Counted from the first letter of the stretch, positions 8,617 to 30,989 are shown. The stretch is 64,000 nucleotides of DNA from an uncultured Vibrio sp. (GCF_963675395.1 NZ_OY776223.1:2046001-2110000), one strand, 5' to 3'. A program made the numbers and translations. Notes: generated by a model from the letters alone, not told the origin.

Positions 8617-9906
8617 TTATTTTGATTGCTCACGTGCGATAGCGCGGTAGCCAATATCATTACGATGGAACATACCATCCCAGCTGATCTGTTTCGCTAG
8701 CTCATACGCGCGTTGCTGAGCTTCTGATACGCTATGGCCAAGTGCCGTAGCACAAAGTACACGACCACCGTTTGTCACGACATCGCCATCTTTGTTCTCT
8801 GTACCAGCATGGAAAACTTTCTCGCCTTCAACTTCGGTCTGAGGCAAGCCTGAAATCACATCACCTTTGTTGTATGCCGCTGGGTAACCACCTGCAGCAA
8901 GAACAATACCGATAGACGCGCGTGGATCCCACTTCGATTCCACTTGATCCAGTTTCTTGTCTACAGCAGCCAGGCAAAGTTCAACCAAGTCTGATTGCAT
9001 GCGCATCATGATTGGTTGAGTTTCTGGATCGCCGAATCGACAGTTATATTCGATCACTTTTGGTGTGCCGTCTGTGTCGATCATTAGACCCGCATATAGG
9101 AAACCTGTGTATGGATTACCTTCCGCAGCCATACCGCGAACTGTTGGGTAAATGACTTCGTCCATGATGCGATTGTGGATTTCTGGTGTAACCACTGGCG
9201 CTGGAGAGTAAGCACCCATACCACCTGTGTTAGGACCCGTATCTTTGTCTCCGACGCGCTTGTGGTCTTGGCTGGTGGCCATTGGTAGTACGTTCTCACC
9301 ATCAACCATAACGATGAAGCTTGCTTCTTCGCCATCTAGGAATTCTTCAATAACAACACGGCTACCAGCGTCACCGAAAGCGTTACCAGCAAGCATGTCT
9401 TTGATTGCCTCTTCCGCTTCTTCTAGCGTCATTGCGACGATAACGCCTTTACCTGCAGCAAGACCGTCTGCTTTCACAACGATTGGTGCACCTTGCTCAC
9501 GAACGTAAGCCAATGCAGGTTCAATCTCTGTGAAATTAGCGTAAGCACCTGTTGGGATTTTATGGCGTGCAAGAAAGTCTTTCGTGAACGCTTTTGAGCC
9601 TTCAAGCTGAGCTGCGGCCTGAGTTGGGCCAAAGATTGGCAGGCCTGCTTCATTAAATGCATCGACGACACCAATAACAAGCGGTGCTTCAGGACCAACG
9701 ATAGTTAGCTCAATCGCATTATCTTGTGCAAATGCAACAAGCGCAGCCGTATCTTCTACGCCGATGTTGACGTTCTTAAGTTTAGGCTCAAGAGCAGTAC
9801 CTGCGTTACCTGGGGCAACAAATACCGTTTCAACATTTGGGTTTTGAGCGGCTTTCCAACCTAGTGCGTGTTCACGACCGCCTGCGCCGATAATCAATAC
9901 ATTCAT
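8617..9906 (-). CDS. purD: phosphoribosylamine-glycine ligase PurD
   Basis: ATP-grasp ligase joining 5-phosphoribosylamine and glycine (GAR synthetase), an early step of purine synthesis. 429 residues, normal length. Visible are the N-terminal MNVLIIGAGGREHALGWKA, the ATP-grasp lysine loop VVKADGLAAGKGVIVA (~142-157), and the metal-binding end of the grasp domain YNCRFGDPETQ (~288-298), the family signature. It lies 218 bp downstream of purH on the same strand, with a terminator between them; either partial read-through or a separate promoter feeds it. E. coli has the same purH-purD order. Confidence 0.97.
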   Translation of the reverse strand: MNVLIIGAGGREHALGWKAAQNPNVETVFVAPGNAGTALEPKLKNVNIGVEDTAALVAFAQDNAIELTIVGPEAPLVIGVVDAFNEAGLPIFGPTQAAAQLEGSKAFTKDFLARHKIPTGAYANFTEIEPALAYVREQGAPIVVKADGLAAGKGVIVAMTLEEAEEAIKDMLAGNAFGDAGSRVVIEEFLDGEEASFIVMVDGENVLPMATSQDHKRVGDKDTGPNTGGMGAYSPAPVVTPEIHNRIMDEVIYPTVRGMAAEGNPYTGFLYAGLMIDTDGTPKVIEYNCRFGDPETQPIMMRMQSDLVELCLAAVDKKLDQVESKWDPRASIGIVLAAGGYPAAYNKGDVISGLPQTEVEGEKVFHAGTENKDGDVVTNGGRVLCATALGHSVSEAQQRAYELAKQISWDGMFHRNDIGYRAIAREQSK

Positions 9907-10086
9907 TGTATTTTACCTTTGATAGCTTCGTCATATTGCCGATTTCGGCGTCAAACATGCTCACTTATAACCATAAGCTCCGCGTGTTTTCCTTGAACTA
10001 GGCAATCTGACTTTGCTCTAAAATTAAAATTTTTTAATTAATGTTGATAAGCAAAAGCGACAACACTAATGAAGAATTAAACGGAT

Positions 10087-10116
10087 AAAAATGGCCCTAG
10101 GTAATCCCTAGAGCCA
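10087..10116 (-). terminator. purH terminator (imperfect stem)
   Basis: On the minus strand ATGGCTCTAGGG / CCTAGGGCCAT pair with one mismatch and are followed by TTTTT. It lies between purH and purD, so it may set the ratio of the two messages. Confidence 0.7.
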
Positions 10117-10124
10117 TGTTCTGA

Positions 10125-11735
10125 TTAGTGGCGAAAGTGACGCATACCGGTGAAGATCATCGCCATGCCATGTTCATCGGCTGCTGCAATAACTTCGTCA
10201 TCACGCATAGAGCCACCCGGCTGAATCACACATTTGATGCCGGCTTCAGCAGCAGCATCAATGCCGTCGCGGAATGGGAAGAATGCGTCTGATGCCATTA
10301 CGCTACCAGCGACTTCTAGACCTTCATCCGCTGCCTTGATGCCTGCGATTTTCGCCGAGTAAACACGGCTCATTTGGCCTGCGCCAACTCCGATAGTCAT
10401 GTCACCTTTTGCGTAAACGATCGCGTTTGATTTCACGAATTTCGCTACTTTCCAGCAGAATAGCGCGTCTTTTAGCTCTTCTTCTGTTGGCTGACGCTTA
10501 GATACCACTTTAAGGTCATCCAGGCTTACCATGCCTTGGTCGCGGTCTTGAACCAGCAAACCGCCGTTAACGCGTTTAACATCAAAGCCAGTTGTCTTAG
10601 TTGTCCACTCACCACACTCAAGCAGGCGAACGTTTTTCTTCGCTGCAACCACTTCTACAGCTTCTGCTGATACTGAAGGAGCAATAATTACTTCAACAAA
10701 TTGACGCTCAACAATCGCTGTTGCAGTTTCTGCATCTAGCTCTTGGTTGAATGCGATGATGCCGCCGAATGCTGATGTTGGATCAGTTTGGTAAGCGCGG
10801 TTGTACGCTTCTAGGATGTCTTTACCTAGCGCTACACCACATGGGTTTGCGTGTTTCACGATCACACATGCTGGCTCGTCGAACTCTTTCACACACTCAA
10901 GGGCTGCATCAGTGTCAGCGATGTTGTTGTAAGAAAGTGCTTTACCTTGGATTTGGCGAGCAGTAGAAACAGATGCTTCTTCTGGATTTGCTTCAACATA
11001 GAATGCTGCTGCTTGGTGGCTGTTCTCACCGTAGCGCATATCTTGTTTCTTCTCGAACTGCTGGTTGAAAGTGCGTGGGAATTTCGACTCTTCATCAGCC
11101 TTCTTACCTTCTTCATCAAGCAAAGAGGCACCGTAAGATGGAACCATAGTACCGAAGTAGTTGGCGATCATACCGTCGTAAGAAGCAGTATGCTCAAATG
11201 CAGCGATAGCAAGGTCGAAGCGAGTCTCCAGAGTTAGAGACTTGTCGTTTGCATCCATTTCTGCGATTACGCGATCGTAATCTGAAGCGTTTACAACGAT
11301 AGTTACGTCTTTATGGTTTTTCGCTGCAGAGCGAACCATTGTTGGACCACCGATATCGATGTTCTCAACAGCGTCTTCTAGAGTACAGCCGTCTTTAGCA
11401 ACAGTTTCTGCGAATGGATATAGGTTAACGACAACCATGTCGATTGGATTGATGCCGTGCTGCGCCATTACTTCATCGTCCTGACCGCGACGGCCTAATA
11501 CGCCACCGTGAACTTTCGGGTGAAGCGTTTTTACGCGACCGTCCATCATTTCTGGGAAACCAGTGTAGTCAGAGACTTCTGTTACTGCGATACCTTGCTC
11601 AGCAAGTAGGCGAGCTGTACCACCAGTAGATAGGATATCGACACCACGCTCAGCAAGAGCTTGTGCAAACTCAACAATACCTGTTTTGTCTGATACGCTG
11701 ATTAGCGCGCGGCGAATAGGACGAGCGTTGTTCAT
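10125..11735 (-). CDS. purH: bifunctional AICAR transformylase / IMP cyclohydrolase PurH
   Basis: Last two steps of IMP synthesis in one 536-residue cytosolic protein. The N-terminal MGS-like IMP cyclohydrolase domain (residues ~1-150) shows [21 protein letters not shown] and [14 protein letters not shown]. The AICAR transformylase domain (~200-536) carries the conserved [11 protein letters not shown] and [22 protein letters not shown] motifs. Transcription is away from zntR. A 265-bp upstream region holds a PurR-like site and two palindromes. Confidence 0.98.
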   Translation of the reverse strand: MNNARPIRRALISVSDKTGIVEFAQALAERGVDILSTGGTARLLAEQGIAVTEVSDYTGFPEMMDGRVKTLHPKVHGGVLGRRGQDDEVMAQHGINPIDMVVVNLYPFAETVAKDGCTLEDAVENIDIGGPTMVRSAAKNHKDVTIVVNASDYDRVIAEMDANDKSLTLETRFDLAIAAFEHTASYDGMIANYFGTMVPSYGASLLDEEGKKADEESKFPRTFNQQFEKKQDMRYGENSHQAAAFYVEANPEEASVSTARQIQGKALSYNNIADTDAALECVKEFDEPACVIVKHANPCGVALGKDILEAYNRAYQTDPTSAFGGIIAFNQELDAETATAIVERQFVEVIIAPSVSAEAVEVVAAKKNVRLLECGEWTTKTTGFDVKRVNGGLLVQDRDQGMVSLDDLKVVSKRQPTEEELKDALFCWKVAKFVKSNAIVYAKGDMTIGVGAGQMSRVYSAKIAGIKAADEGLEVAGSVMASDAFFPFRDGIDAAAEAGIKCVIQPGGSMRDDEVIAAADEHGMAMIFTGMRHFRH

Positions 11736-11791
11736 GCTTCCATTTTCCTCAAATTCACGGAGTTAAAGATGTTTGCCAAAAATGAACTTGT

Positions 11792-11811
11792 TTTTACCTC
11801 TTGGGGTAAAA
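11792..11811. repeat. near-perfect inverted repeat in purH leader
   Basis: TTTTACCTC-TT-GGGGTAAAA, 8 of 9 positions paired, centred about 65 bp before purH. A second palindrome, TGTTTTC / GAAAACA, is at 11844-11863. They could be RNA hairpins of the purH leader or operators; I know no regulator for them. Confidence 0.6.
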
Positions 11812-11915
11812 TATTGGCCAGTTTTGGTAAAGACCTTTCGAGGTGTTTTCCAGTTAGAAAACAGTCTCCACTATTTGATGGCGCGTATTCTAACCAAATT
11901 ATTACAAAAAAGCTC

Positions 11916-11931
11916 GCGCAATCGTTTGGCA
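11916..11931 (-). promoter_or_regulatory. PurR-box-like site upstream of purH
   Basis: GCGCAATCGTTTGGCA matches the core GCAANCGNTTG of the enterobacterial PurR operator; the outer bases are poorer. Position relative to the purH promoter is unknown. Confidence 0.45.
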
Positions 11932-12000
11932 TCTCAAAAATAATTGCAAAAAAGTCGATCTTTAACTTTAAAAGTAACGAGATAGTTAATAGGGACAGGT

Positions 12001-12399
12001 ATGTTTCAGATAGGTGAACTGGCGAAGCGCTGTGGTGTGACCGCCGATACATTACGATTCTACGAAAAAAATGGGTTAATTAAGCCAGCAGGACGAAGTG
12101 AATCAGGCTATCGCCTATATAATGAAGAGAATCAAAAGCAGGTTCGATTTATCCTCAAAGCAAAAGAGCTTGGCTTGAGCCTGGATGAGATTAAAGATCT
12201 ACTGGAAATCAAGTTGGAGGCAACGGAACATAGTTGCGCAGAAGTAAAAGCGATTACTTCTGCTAAGTTAGAACTGATTGATGAAAAAATTAATGAACTG
12301 ACAAAAATTCGCCGAGCACTCAAGAAGATCAATGACGCCTGTTGTGGGCATGTTAATGACGATGCGAGCCACTGCTCTATCTTAGCTGCTCTGGAGTAG
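12001..12399 (+). CDS. zntR: Zn(II)-responsive MerR-family regulator ZntR
   Basis: 132-residue regulator that activates the zinc-export ATPase gene zntA in relatives. The N-terminal MerR winged helix-turn-helix has IGELAKRCGVTADTLRFYEK and the GLIKPAGRSESGYRLY wing. A long dimerisation helix follows. The zinc ligands of ZntR are recognisable: Cys in EHSCAEV (~79), the pair in DACCGH (~114-115), His in CCGH, and HCSIL near the end (~124). No zntA is in the window, so it must act elsewhere. It is divergent from purH. Confidence 0.9.
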   Translation: MFQIGELAKRCGVTADTLRFYEKNGLIKPAGRSESGYRLYNEENQKQVRFILKAKELGLSLDEIKDLLEIKLEATEHSCAEVKAITSAKLELIDEKINELTKIRRALKKINDACCGHVNDDASHCSILAALE

Positions 12400-12554
12400 T
12401 CAGGTTTTTTATCCTGCCCAAGATGGTCTTTGGATGAGATGGTTTACTAGGAACCAGCAGCTCTCCGTCCTATAATCCCTCCTCTTTATTTGTTGAAAGA
12501 GATGGTGCCCCGTCATTTCTGATGCTTACCTGGTAGATACGAGAGTGCAAGTAC

Positions 12555-14087
12555 ATGGTTGGAGTCTATTTTCAAATCAACGATTGGACGATGGACGTTG
12601 CTGAAAATAAGCTTTACCGAAAAGGTAGGGAAATCTCCGTCGAACCGCGATTAAGTAACCTTCTGTATTTTTTAGCTAAGAACGCTAACCAAATTTTCAC
12701 CCGCAAAGAACTAATTCAGTCGGTTTGGGATAGGGCGGCTGTCACAGACCAAGTGGTGACTCAGTCTATCTCTGAGTTGCGTAAGTTATTGCGTGATAGT
12801 CGAGGAGAGAATCCCAGCTACGTCATCACGGTGCCCAAACGAGGGTATAAGCTAGTTGCTGAAGTTACACGCCTAACACCAAAAGAGTTCATGCGCGTTT
12901 GCCATGATGATGGTCAAAACATGCCTTTACTAACTGGAGAAGCAGACCGCTTTCACTCAAATGACGCTCAAGAACAACTTATCGCTGACTCAGATTCTAT
13001 TGGTGGACCAAACAAACTAAAGCATCAACAACGCTATCGACGTAAGGGATTTTTTAGCCTGACTTTGATCGGTATTGTGGTTGCGATGGTAGCTACGTTT
13101 ACTTACACGCGACCAGAAGTAAGCAATAGTTCAGGCGATATACATCTGATTGAGTTCACTCTTCACAACAACGCTAGTCATACGGGTATTAGTGATGACT
13201 TAGCTGACGGTATCACGAAAAAGTTAATGTCGGATGTGGCTCAGGTTAGTGACTATCGCGTGATGCAGAAAAGCTCGTCCTTTAATGGCAGTGCGGAACC
13301 GGGCAAATCTGTGGTGGTGAACATAAGGCAAAGCGATGTAGCCCGCTTATTAGAAATCGAGTATCGAACCAGTTTCTCAGATAAAGCGTTATTTCGTCGT
13401 TTATATACTTTGGCGGACCGTGACTTAAAGACGGTTTTACAGCAAGCGTCGCTGGGGATGATGACGATACTGAATGTGCCCAACGCCAAACTGAAATCAA
13501 CGATGCTGGTGGCTGGGCTTCCCATGACGCCCAAGGCACTAAAACTGTTTATTCAAGCGCATCATTATTTAAACATTTCGGATGCTAATCAGTATCAGCA
13601 TGGTATTGAGCTCATGGAAAACGTTTTAGACATTGAACCGCACAATGCGTACGTCCAAGCTGAGTTGCTGATTGCCTACTATGTACAAAAAGCACTGTAC
13701 CCTGAACAAGCTCAGAAAAAGAGACAGACGCAAGCACTCCATGAGGCATTGGAAGTAGGGGCAAAAATGGCTATTGGTCAAATTCAGCCTCGCATTTACG
13801 AAGCGCTCGCTTTACATGAAACCGTTGCCGGTGATTTAGCGAAGGCAAAGCAATATCTAGTACAAGCTCTTCAGTTACGTGACTCTGTGCTTTCCAATGT
13901 TATTCGCGCTAAACATGCGGAGTTGGAGCAAGATATAGAGTCTGCGGGCAAGTTCTATCGCCAAGCCCTCTATATAGATATGTCTCTTAAGACTCACCTA
14001 CTGTGTAAGTTGTTAGTGTTTAAAAGTGATGTGACGATGGAAGACATCACGCATCAAAACAATTCGCTAGCCGTGAATGAAAGTTAA
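12555..14087 (+). CDS. cadC: CadC-like membrane-bound winged-helix activator
   Basis: 510-residue single-pass regulator of the ToxR/CadC type; E. coli CadC, of nearly the same length, senses low pH and lysine and activates cadBA. The N-terminal OmpR-type DNA-binding domain (residues ~1-105) shows EPRLSNLLYFLAKN, VWDRAAVTDQVVTQSISELR and VITVPKRGYKL. One membrane helix (~166-186, FFSLTLIGIVVAMVATF) is followed by a ~320-residue periplasmic domain whose second half has repeated helical pairs. The periplasmic part shows only one Cys, near the C-terminus (LLCKLL), so the disulfide reported for E. coli CadC is not conserved. No cadB or cadA lies within the window. Confidence 0.75.
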   Translation: MVGVYFQINDWTMDVAENKLYRKGREISVEPRLSNLLYFLAKNANQIFTRKELIQSVWDRAAVTDQVVTQSISELRKLLRDSRGENPSYVITVPKRGYKLVAEVTRLTPKEFMRVCHDDGQNMPLLTGEADRFHSNDAQEQLIADSDSIGGPNKLKHQQRYRRKGFFSLTLIGIVVAMVATFTYTRPEVSNSSGDIHLIEFTLHNNASHTGISDDLADGITKKLMSDVAQVSDYRVMQKSSSFNGSAEPGKSVVVNIRQSDVARLLEIEYRTSFSDKALFRRLYTLADRDLKTVLQQASLGMMTILNVPNAKLKSTMLVAGLPMTPKALKLFIQAHHYLNISDANQYQHGIELMENVLDIEPHNAYVQAELLIAYYVQKALYPEQAQKKRQTQALHEALEVGAKMAIGQIQPRIYEALALHETVAGDLAKAKQYLVQALQLRDSVLSNVIRAKHAELEQDIESAGKFYRQALYIDMSLKTHLLCKLLVFKSDVTMEDITHQNNSLAVNES

Positions 14088-14110
14088 TAAACGAATTCTA
14101 TTCATTGTAT

Positions 14111-14139
14111 AAGCCCTTCACATTGGTGAGGGGCTTTTT
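14111..14139 (+). terminator. cadC terminator
   Basis: AAGCCCTTCAC / GTGAGGGGCTT stem with a 5-nt loop, followed by T5. From here to 14397 the sequence is AT-rich upstream DNA of the first rRNA promoter, with T- and A-rich stretches (14380-14394) that could be an UP element. Confidence 0.85.
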
Positions 14140-14397
14140 GTATCTGCCCAATTTCTACAGAAGATATGCCTTTCAGTAACCGTGATTAATACTAAATGGC
14201 AAAAACGCACGGTGATATTGAAAAAATAAGTGATAGAGACGTAAGCGAAGAGGAAAATGTTAGCGCTTTTTCTACGAAGCGATGGCCTTTATCTGCAGAA
14301 AAGATCCGTTTGATCCAAGAAAAATAGACCAAATCGTTCTTTATTTGCACAAAGTGTTTGTTGTTTGTTCGGTTGAAAGTTTTTTTGCAAAAAACGC

Positions 14398-14425
14398 TTG
14401 TGCTAATTTCTCAACTCCCTATACT
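14398..14425 (+). promoter_or_regulatory. rrn1 promoter P1 (upstream)
   Basis: TTGTGC, 16-bp spacer, TATACT, then a GCGC-type discriminator at 14426-14429. The 16-bp spacer and GC-rich discriminator are typical of stringently controlled rRNA promoters. Confidence 0.7.
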
Positions 14426-14503
14426 GCGCATCCACCGACACGGAGTGAGACGAAAGTCACACAGCGAGTCGGAAATGAGAGAAAAAGAAATTTGAAAAAA
14501 TGC

Positions 14504-14531
14504 TTGACTCTCTCACGGTGCGGAGTAAGAT
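14504..14531 (+). promoter_or_regulatory. rrn1 promoter P2 (downstream)
   Basis: TTGACT, 16-bp spacer, TAAGAT, about 106 bp after P1, matching the tandem P1/P2 layout of rRNA operons. Confidence 0.75.
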
Positions 14532-14792
14532 ACGCACCCCTAACGACGAGCAACTGAGTTGCTAGGTAAGTTAGAAAAGCTCTTTAAAAATAAGAACCTA
14601 TCAATCTGTGTGGGCACTCGTTGATGATAATCCAAATTGATGTTTCGACATCAACTTAGGTTTCAATGAACTGAGTGACCAATCGAGATTAAGTTTACTT
14701 AGTCTTGGCACAGTCAATTCAACATTACATTAGTAATGCAGTAAATCAGAATTCATTGAGCCTCCCCTATTAATTTAGGGAATCAAAACTTT
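14532..14792 (+). other. rrn1 leader: boxA and 16S processing stem
   Basis: boxA-like GCTCTTTAAAAA at 14579-14590 (antitermination signal; the other copies have ...TTTAACAA). The stretch from about 14597 (CCTATCAATCTGTGTGG) pairs with the sequence after 16S (CCACACAGATTGATA, from ~16409), forming the RNase III stalk for pre-16S. From about 14596 on it is nearly identical to the rrn2 leader. Confidence 0.8.
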
Positions 14793-16345
<1,553 letters not shown>

Positions 16346-16680
16346 TATACGATGGATAGTTTGCTTTCACTGTTTAAAGTGAAGACAAATGAGTCACGAT
16401 GAGTGTCCACACAGATTGATAGTTCACAAGCGCAAGCTTGTAGCTAACATAGCTCTTTAACAATTTGGAAAGCTGACAAAGTAATCTTTATGATTACTTG
16501 TAAAGTTCTCAAAGTATTCATGTATTTGAATACAACTAAAAACACATTCAAGTGTTCTTGGGTTTTGCGAAAGCAAAACATATTTGAGTCCGGCAAAATC
16601 GAAAGCTGTCTCGCTCATTCAAATAATGAGACAGCAACTTTGGTTGTTTAACATCAATTCGAAACTCCTTCGGGTTGTAT
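16346..16680 (+). other. 16S-23S spacer of operon 1, without tRNA genes
   Basis: 335 nt. The first ~75 nt match operon 2; then, instead of tRNA-Ile and tRNA-Ala, a short unique part (AGTTCACAAGCGCAAGCTTG and onward) leads to boxA at 16452-16463. The remainder is the same as in operon 2. The last ~20 nt pair with sequence after 23S to form the pre-23S processing stalk. Confidence 0.9.
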
Positions 16681-19570
<2,890 letters not shown>

Positions 19571-19659
19571 ACAACACCCAAGGGGTTTTGATGGACTCAA
19601 AGCAAGAACAGATTGAATGTGTAGAGAATGTAATAACGGCTTTCCGAATTTTAAGAATT

Positions 19660-19779
19660 TGCTTGGCGACCATAGCGTTGTGGACCCACCTGATTCCATG
19701 CCGAACTCAGAAGTGAAACACAATAGCGCCGATGGTAGTGTGGGGTTTCCCCATGTGAGAGTAGGACATCGCCAGGCTT
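19660..19779 (+). rRNA. 5S rRNA, operon 1
   Basis: 120 nt, aligned end to end with E. coli 5S; terminal stem TGCTTGGCG / CGCCAGGCTT. An internal helix has TTGTG/CACAA where copies 2 and 3 have TTTTG/CGAAA, still paired. Confidence 0.95.
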
Positions 19780-19846
19780 TTATTTTGCACTTGCTTAATA
19801 TTCAAGCAAGTCACCATAGAGTTCTAAAGTTTTTTAGAATTTTATG
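19780..19846 (+). other. gap between rrn1 and rrn2
   Basis: 67 nt with two weak stems: ACTTGCTT/AAGCAAGT without a T tract, and TTCTAAA/TTTAGAA followed by TTTTA directly against the next -35 box. No strong terminator like that after tRNA-Asp is seen. Confidence 0.7.
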
Positions 19847-19874
19847 TTGACTTTCAAAGTGGAAAGCGTATTAT
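19847..19874 (+). promoter_or_regulatory. rrn2 promoter
   Basis: TTGACT, 16-bp spacer, TATTAT, then ACGCACC discriminator. It is a single promoter, unlike the P1/P2 pair of rrn1. Confidence 0.85.
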
Positions 19875-20125
19875 ACGCACCTCGCTTAAGTGCTAAGGCA
19901 CTGAAAGCCAAGCTCTTTAACAATATAGACCTATCAATCTGTGTGGGCACTCGTTGATGATAATCCAAATTGATGTTTCGACATCAACTTAGGTTTCAAT
20001 GAACTGAGTGACCAATCGAGATTAAGTTTACTTAGTCTTGGCACAGTCAATTCAACATTACATTAGTAATGCAGTAAATCAGAATTCATTGAGCCTCCCC
20101 TATTTATTTAGGGAATCAAAACTTT
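19875..20125 (+). other. rrn2 leader with boxA
   Basis: boxA GCTCTTTAACAA at 19912-19923, then about 180 nt almost identical to the rrn1 leader, including the 5' half of the 16S processing stalk. Confidence 0.85.
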
Positions 20126-21678
<1,553 letters not shown>

Positions 21679-21779
21679 TATACGATGGATAGTTTGCTTT
21701 CACTGTTTAAAGTGAAGACAAATGAGTCACGATGAGTGTCCACACAGATTGATACGGTTTATGTAAAAGAGACGATACT
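21679..21779 (+). other. rrn2 16S-tRNA spacer
   Basis: Contains the 3' half of the 16S processing stalk (CCACACAGATTGATA, 21740-21754). Its first part matches operon 1 and is longer than in operon 3. Confidence 0.8.
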
Positions 21780-21856
21780 GGGTCTGTAGCTCAGGTGGTT
21801 AGAGCGTTCGCCTGATAAGCGAGAGGTCGGTGGTTCGAGTCCACTCAGACCCACCA
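21780..21856 (+). tRNA. tRNA-Ile (GAT)
   Basis: 77 nt with encoded CCA. Acceptor GGGTCTG/CAGACCC, anticodon loop CTGATAA (GAT), T-arm GGTTCGAGTCC. Standard place in the 16S-23S spacer. Confidence 0.97.
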
Positions 21857-21901
21857 ATTCCCTTCCCAAGGAATTGGCATACAGTATCGACACACCTTGA
21901 T

Positions 21902-21977
21902 GGGGCTATAGCTCAGCTGGGAGAGCGCCTGCCTTGCACGCAGGAGGTCAGCAGTTCGATCCTGCTTAGCTCCACCA
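21902..21977 (+). tRNA. tRNA-Ala (TGC)
   Basis: 76 nt with encoded CCA. Acceptor GGGGCTA/TAGCTCC, anticodon TGC in CTTGCAC, T-arm AGTTCGATCCT. Confidence 0.97.
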
Positions 21978-22278
21978 TCTTTAAGCGCACTTTTTTTGAA
22001 ATAGAAAGTAGAGTGCTTTTAAAAATGGTTACTTCATTAGAAGTGATTAGCTCTTTAACAATTTGGAAAGCTGACAAAGTAATCTTTATGATTACTTGTA
22101 AAGTTCTCAAAGTATTCATGTATTTGAATACAACTAAAAACACATTCAAGTGTTCTTGGGTTTTGCGAAAGCAAAACATATTTGAGTCCGGCAAAATCGA
22201 AAGCTGTCTCGCTCATTCAAATAATGAGACAGCAACTTTGGTTGTTTAACATCAATTCGAAACTCCTTCGGGTTGTAT
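21978..22278 (+). other. rrn2 tRNA-23S spacer with boxA
   Basis: 301 nt: boxA GCTCTTTAACAA at 22050-22061, then the pre-23S leader, the same as in operon 1 after boxA. Confidence 0.85.
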
Positions 22279-25168
<2,890 letters not shown>

Positions 25169-25289
25169 ACAACACCCAAGGGGTTTTGATTTTGGGTAAC
25201 CAGGACTCAATGTAAGAACGTTGAATGTGTAATAACGAGAATTAAAAACAGCTTTCCAAGTTATTCTCTAGAAATAGAGAGAAAGAATT

Positions 25290-25409
25290 TGCTTGGCGAC
25301 CATAGCGTTTTGGACCCACCTGATTCCATGCCGAACTCAGAAGTGAAACGAAATAGCGCCGATGGTAGTGTGGGGTTTCCCCATGTGAGAGTAGGACATC
25401 GCCAGGCTT
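25290..25409 (+). rRNA. 5S rRNA, operon 2
   Basis: 120 nt. Same type as copy 3, including the 121-nt 23S-5S spacer before it, which is longer than the 89-nt spacer of operon 1. Confidence 0.95.
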
Positions 25410-25476
25410 TTATTTTGAACTTGCTTAATATTTAAGCAAGTCACCATAGAGTTCTAAAGTTTTTTAGAATTTTATG
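25410..25476 (+). other. gap between rrn2 and rrn3
   Basis: Nearly identical to the rrn1-rrn2 gap, with the same two weak stems and no strong terminator. Confidence 0.7.
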
Positions 25477-25504
25477 TTGACTTTAAAAGTGGAAAGCGTA
25501 TTAT
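25477..25504 (+). promoter_or_regulatory. rrn3 promoter
   Basis: TTGACT, 16-bp spacer, TATTAT, differing from the rrn2 promoter by one base in the spacer. Confidence 0.85.
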
Positions 25505-25759
25505 ACGCACCTCGCTTAAGTGCTAAGGCACTGAAAGCCAAGCTCTTTAACAATATAGACCTATCAATCTGTGTGGGCACTCGTTGATGATAATCCAATT
25601 AGAAGCTTAGGCTTCAAATTAGGTTTCAATGATACGAAGTGACCATTGAATCTTCGGATTCAGCACAGTCAATTCATTATCGTTCTGTTGGAACGATAAT
25701 AGCTTTAAAATTACATTAGTAGTTTTGAAGTCAGTATTCATTGAGCCGAACAAAATCTC
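25505..25759 (+). other. rrn3 leader with boxA
   Basis: boxA at 25542-25553. After the shared CCTATCAATCTGTG stalk sequence the leader diverges strongly from copies 1 and 2 (from about 25600), with its own hairpins, e.g. TTATCGTTC/GAACGATAA around 25677-25700. Confidence 0.8.
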
Positions 25760-27312
<1,553 letters not shown>

Positions 27313-27377
27313 TACGATGATTACTCACGATGAGTGTCCACACAGATTGATACGGTTTATGTAAAAGAGACGATGCT
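27313..27377 (+). other. rrn3 16S-tRNA spacer
   Basis: 65 nt, about 35 nt shorter than in operon 2; keeps the processing-stalk sequence. Confidence 0.8.
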
Positions 27378-27454
27378 GGGTCTGTAGCTCAGGTGGTTAG
27401 AGCGTTCGCCTGATAAGCGAGAGGTCGGTGGTTCGAGTCCACTCAGACCCACCA
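27378..27454 (+). tRNA. tRNA-Ile (GAT)
   Basis: Identical to the operon 2 copy; anticodon GAT, encoded CCA. Confidence 0.97.
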
Positions 27455-27499
27455 ATTCCCTTCCCAAGGAATTGGCATACAGTATCGACACACCTTGAT

Positions 27500-27575
27500 G
27501 GGGCTATAGCTCAGCTGGGAGAGCGCCTGCCTTGCACGCAGGAGGTCAGCAGTTCGATCCTGCTTAGCTCCACCA
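27500..27575 (+). tRNA. tRNA-Ala (TGC)
   Basis: Identical to the operon 2 copy; anticodon TGC, encoded CCA. Confidence 0.97.
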
Positions 27576-27858
27576 TCTTTAAGCGCATTAGCGATAGTGC
27601 TTTTAAAAATGGTTTTCATCAGAAAATCTAGCTCTTTAACAATTTGGAAAGCTGACAAAACAACAATTTATTGTTGTTTGTAAAGTTCTCAAAGTATTCC
27701 TAATGGAATACAACTAAAAACACATTCAAGTGTTCTTGGGTTTTGCGAAAGCAAAACATATTTGAGTCCGGCAAAATCGAAAGCTGTCTCGCTCATTCAA
27801 ATAATGAGACAGCAACTTTGGTTGTTTAACATCAATTCGAAACTCCTTCGGGTTGTAT
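27576..27858 (+). other. rrn3 tRNA-23S spacer with boxA
   Basis: boxA at 27631-27642. Two hairpins just before the shared pre-23S part have different sequence from operons 1 and 2 but keep pairing (ACAACAATTTATTGTTGT against GTAATCTTTATGATTAC). Confidence 0.85.
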
Positions 27859-30748
<2,890 letters not shown>

Positions 30749-30869
30749 ACAACACCCAAGGGGTTTTGATTTTGGGTAACCAGGACTCAATGTAAGAACG
30801 TTGAATGTGTAATAACGAGAATTAAAAACAGCTTTCCAAGTTATTCTCTAGAAATAGAGAGAAAGAATT

Positions 30870-30989
30870 TGCTTGGCGACCATAGCGTTTTGGACCCACC
30901 TGATTCCATGCCGAACTCAGAAGTGAAACGAAATAGCGCCGATGGTAGTGTGGGGTTTCCCCATGTGAGAGTAGGACATCGCCAAGCTT
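30870..30989 (+). rRNA. 5S rRNA, operon 3
   Basis: 120 nt, as copy 2 except for the terminal CGCCAAGCTT, which makes the end stem fully Watson-Crick. The 91 nt after it hold a CAGATTTT/AAATCTG hairpin and lead into tRNA-Asp. Confidence 0.95.

Noticed and set aside
11732..12052. 106-residue minus-strand frame in the purH-zntR gap
   Set aside because: It overlaps both the purH start and the zntR start, covers the PurR-like site, and has no family features.
14282..14557. 91-residue + strand frame upstream of the first 16S gene
   Set aside because: It spans both rRNA promoters P1 and P2; not a gene.
21830..22249. 139-residue + strand frame over tRNA-Ile, tRNA-Ala and the spacer
   Set aside because: It reads straight through two tRNA genes and boxA; chance frame.
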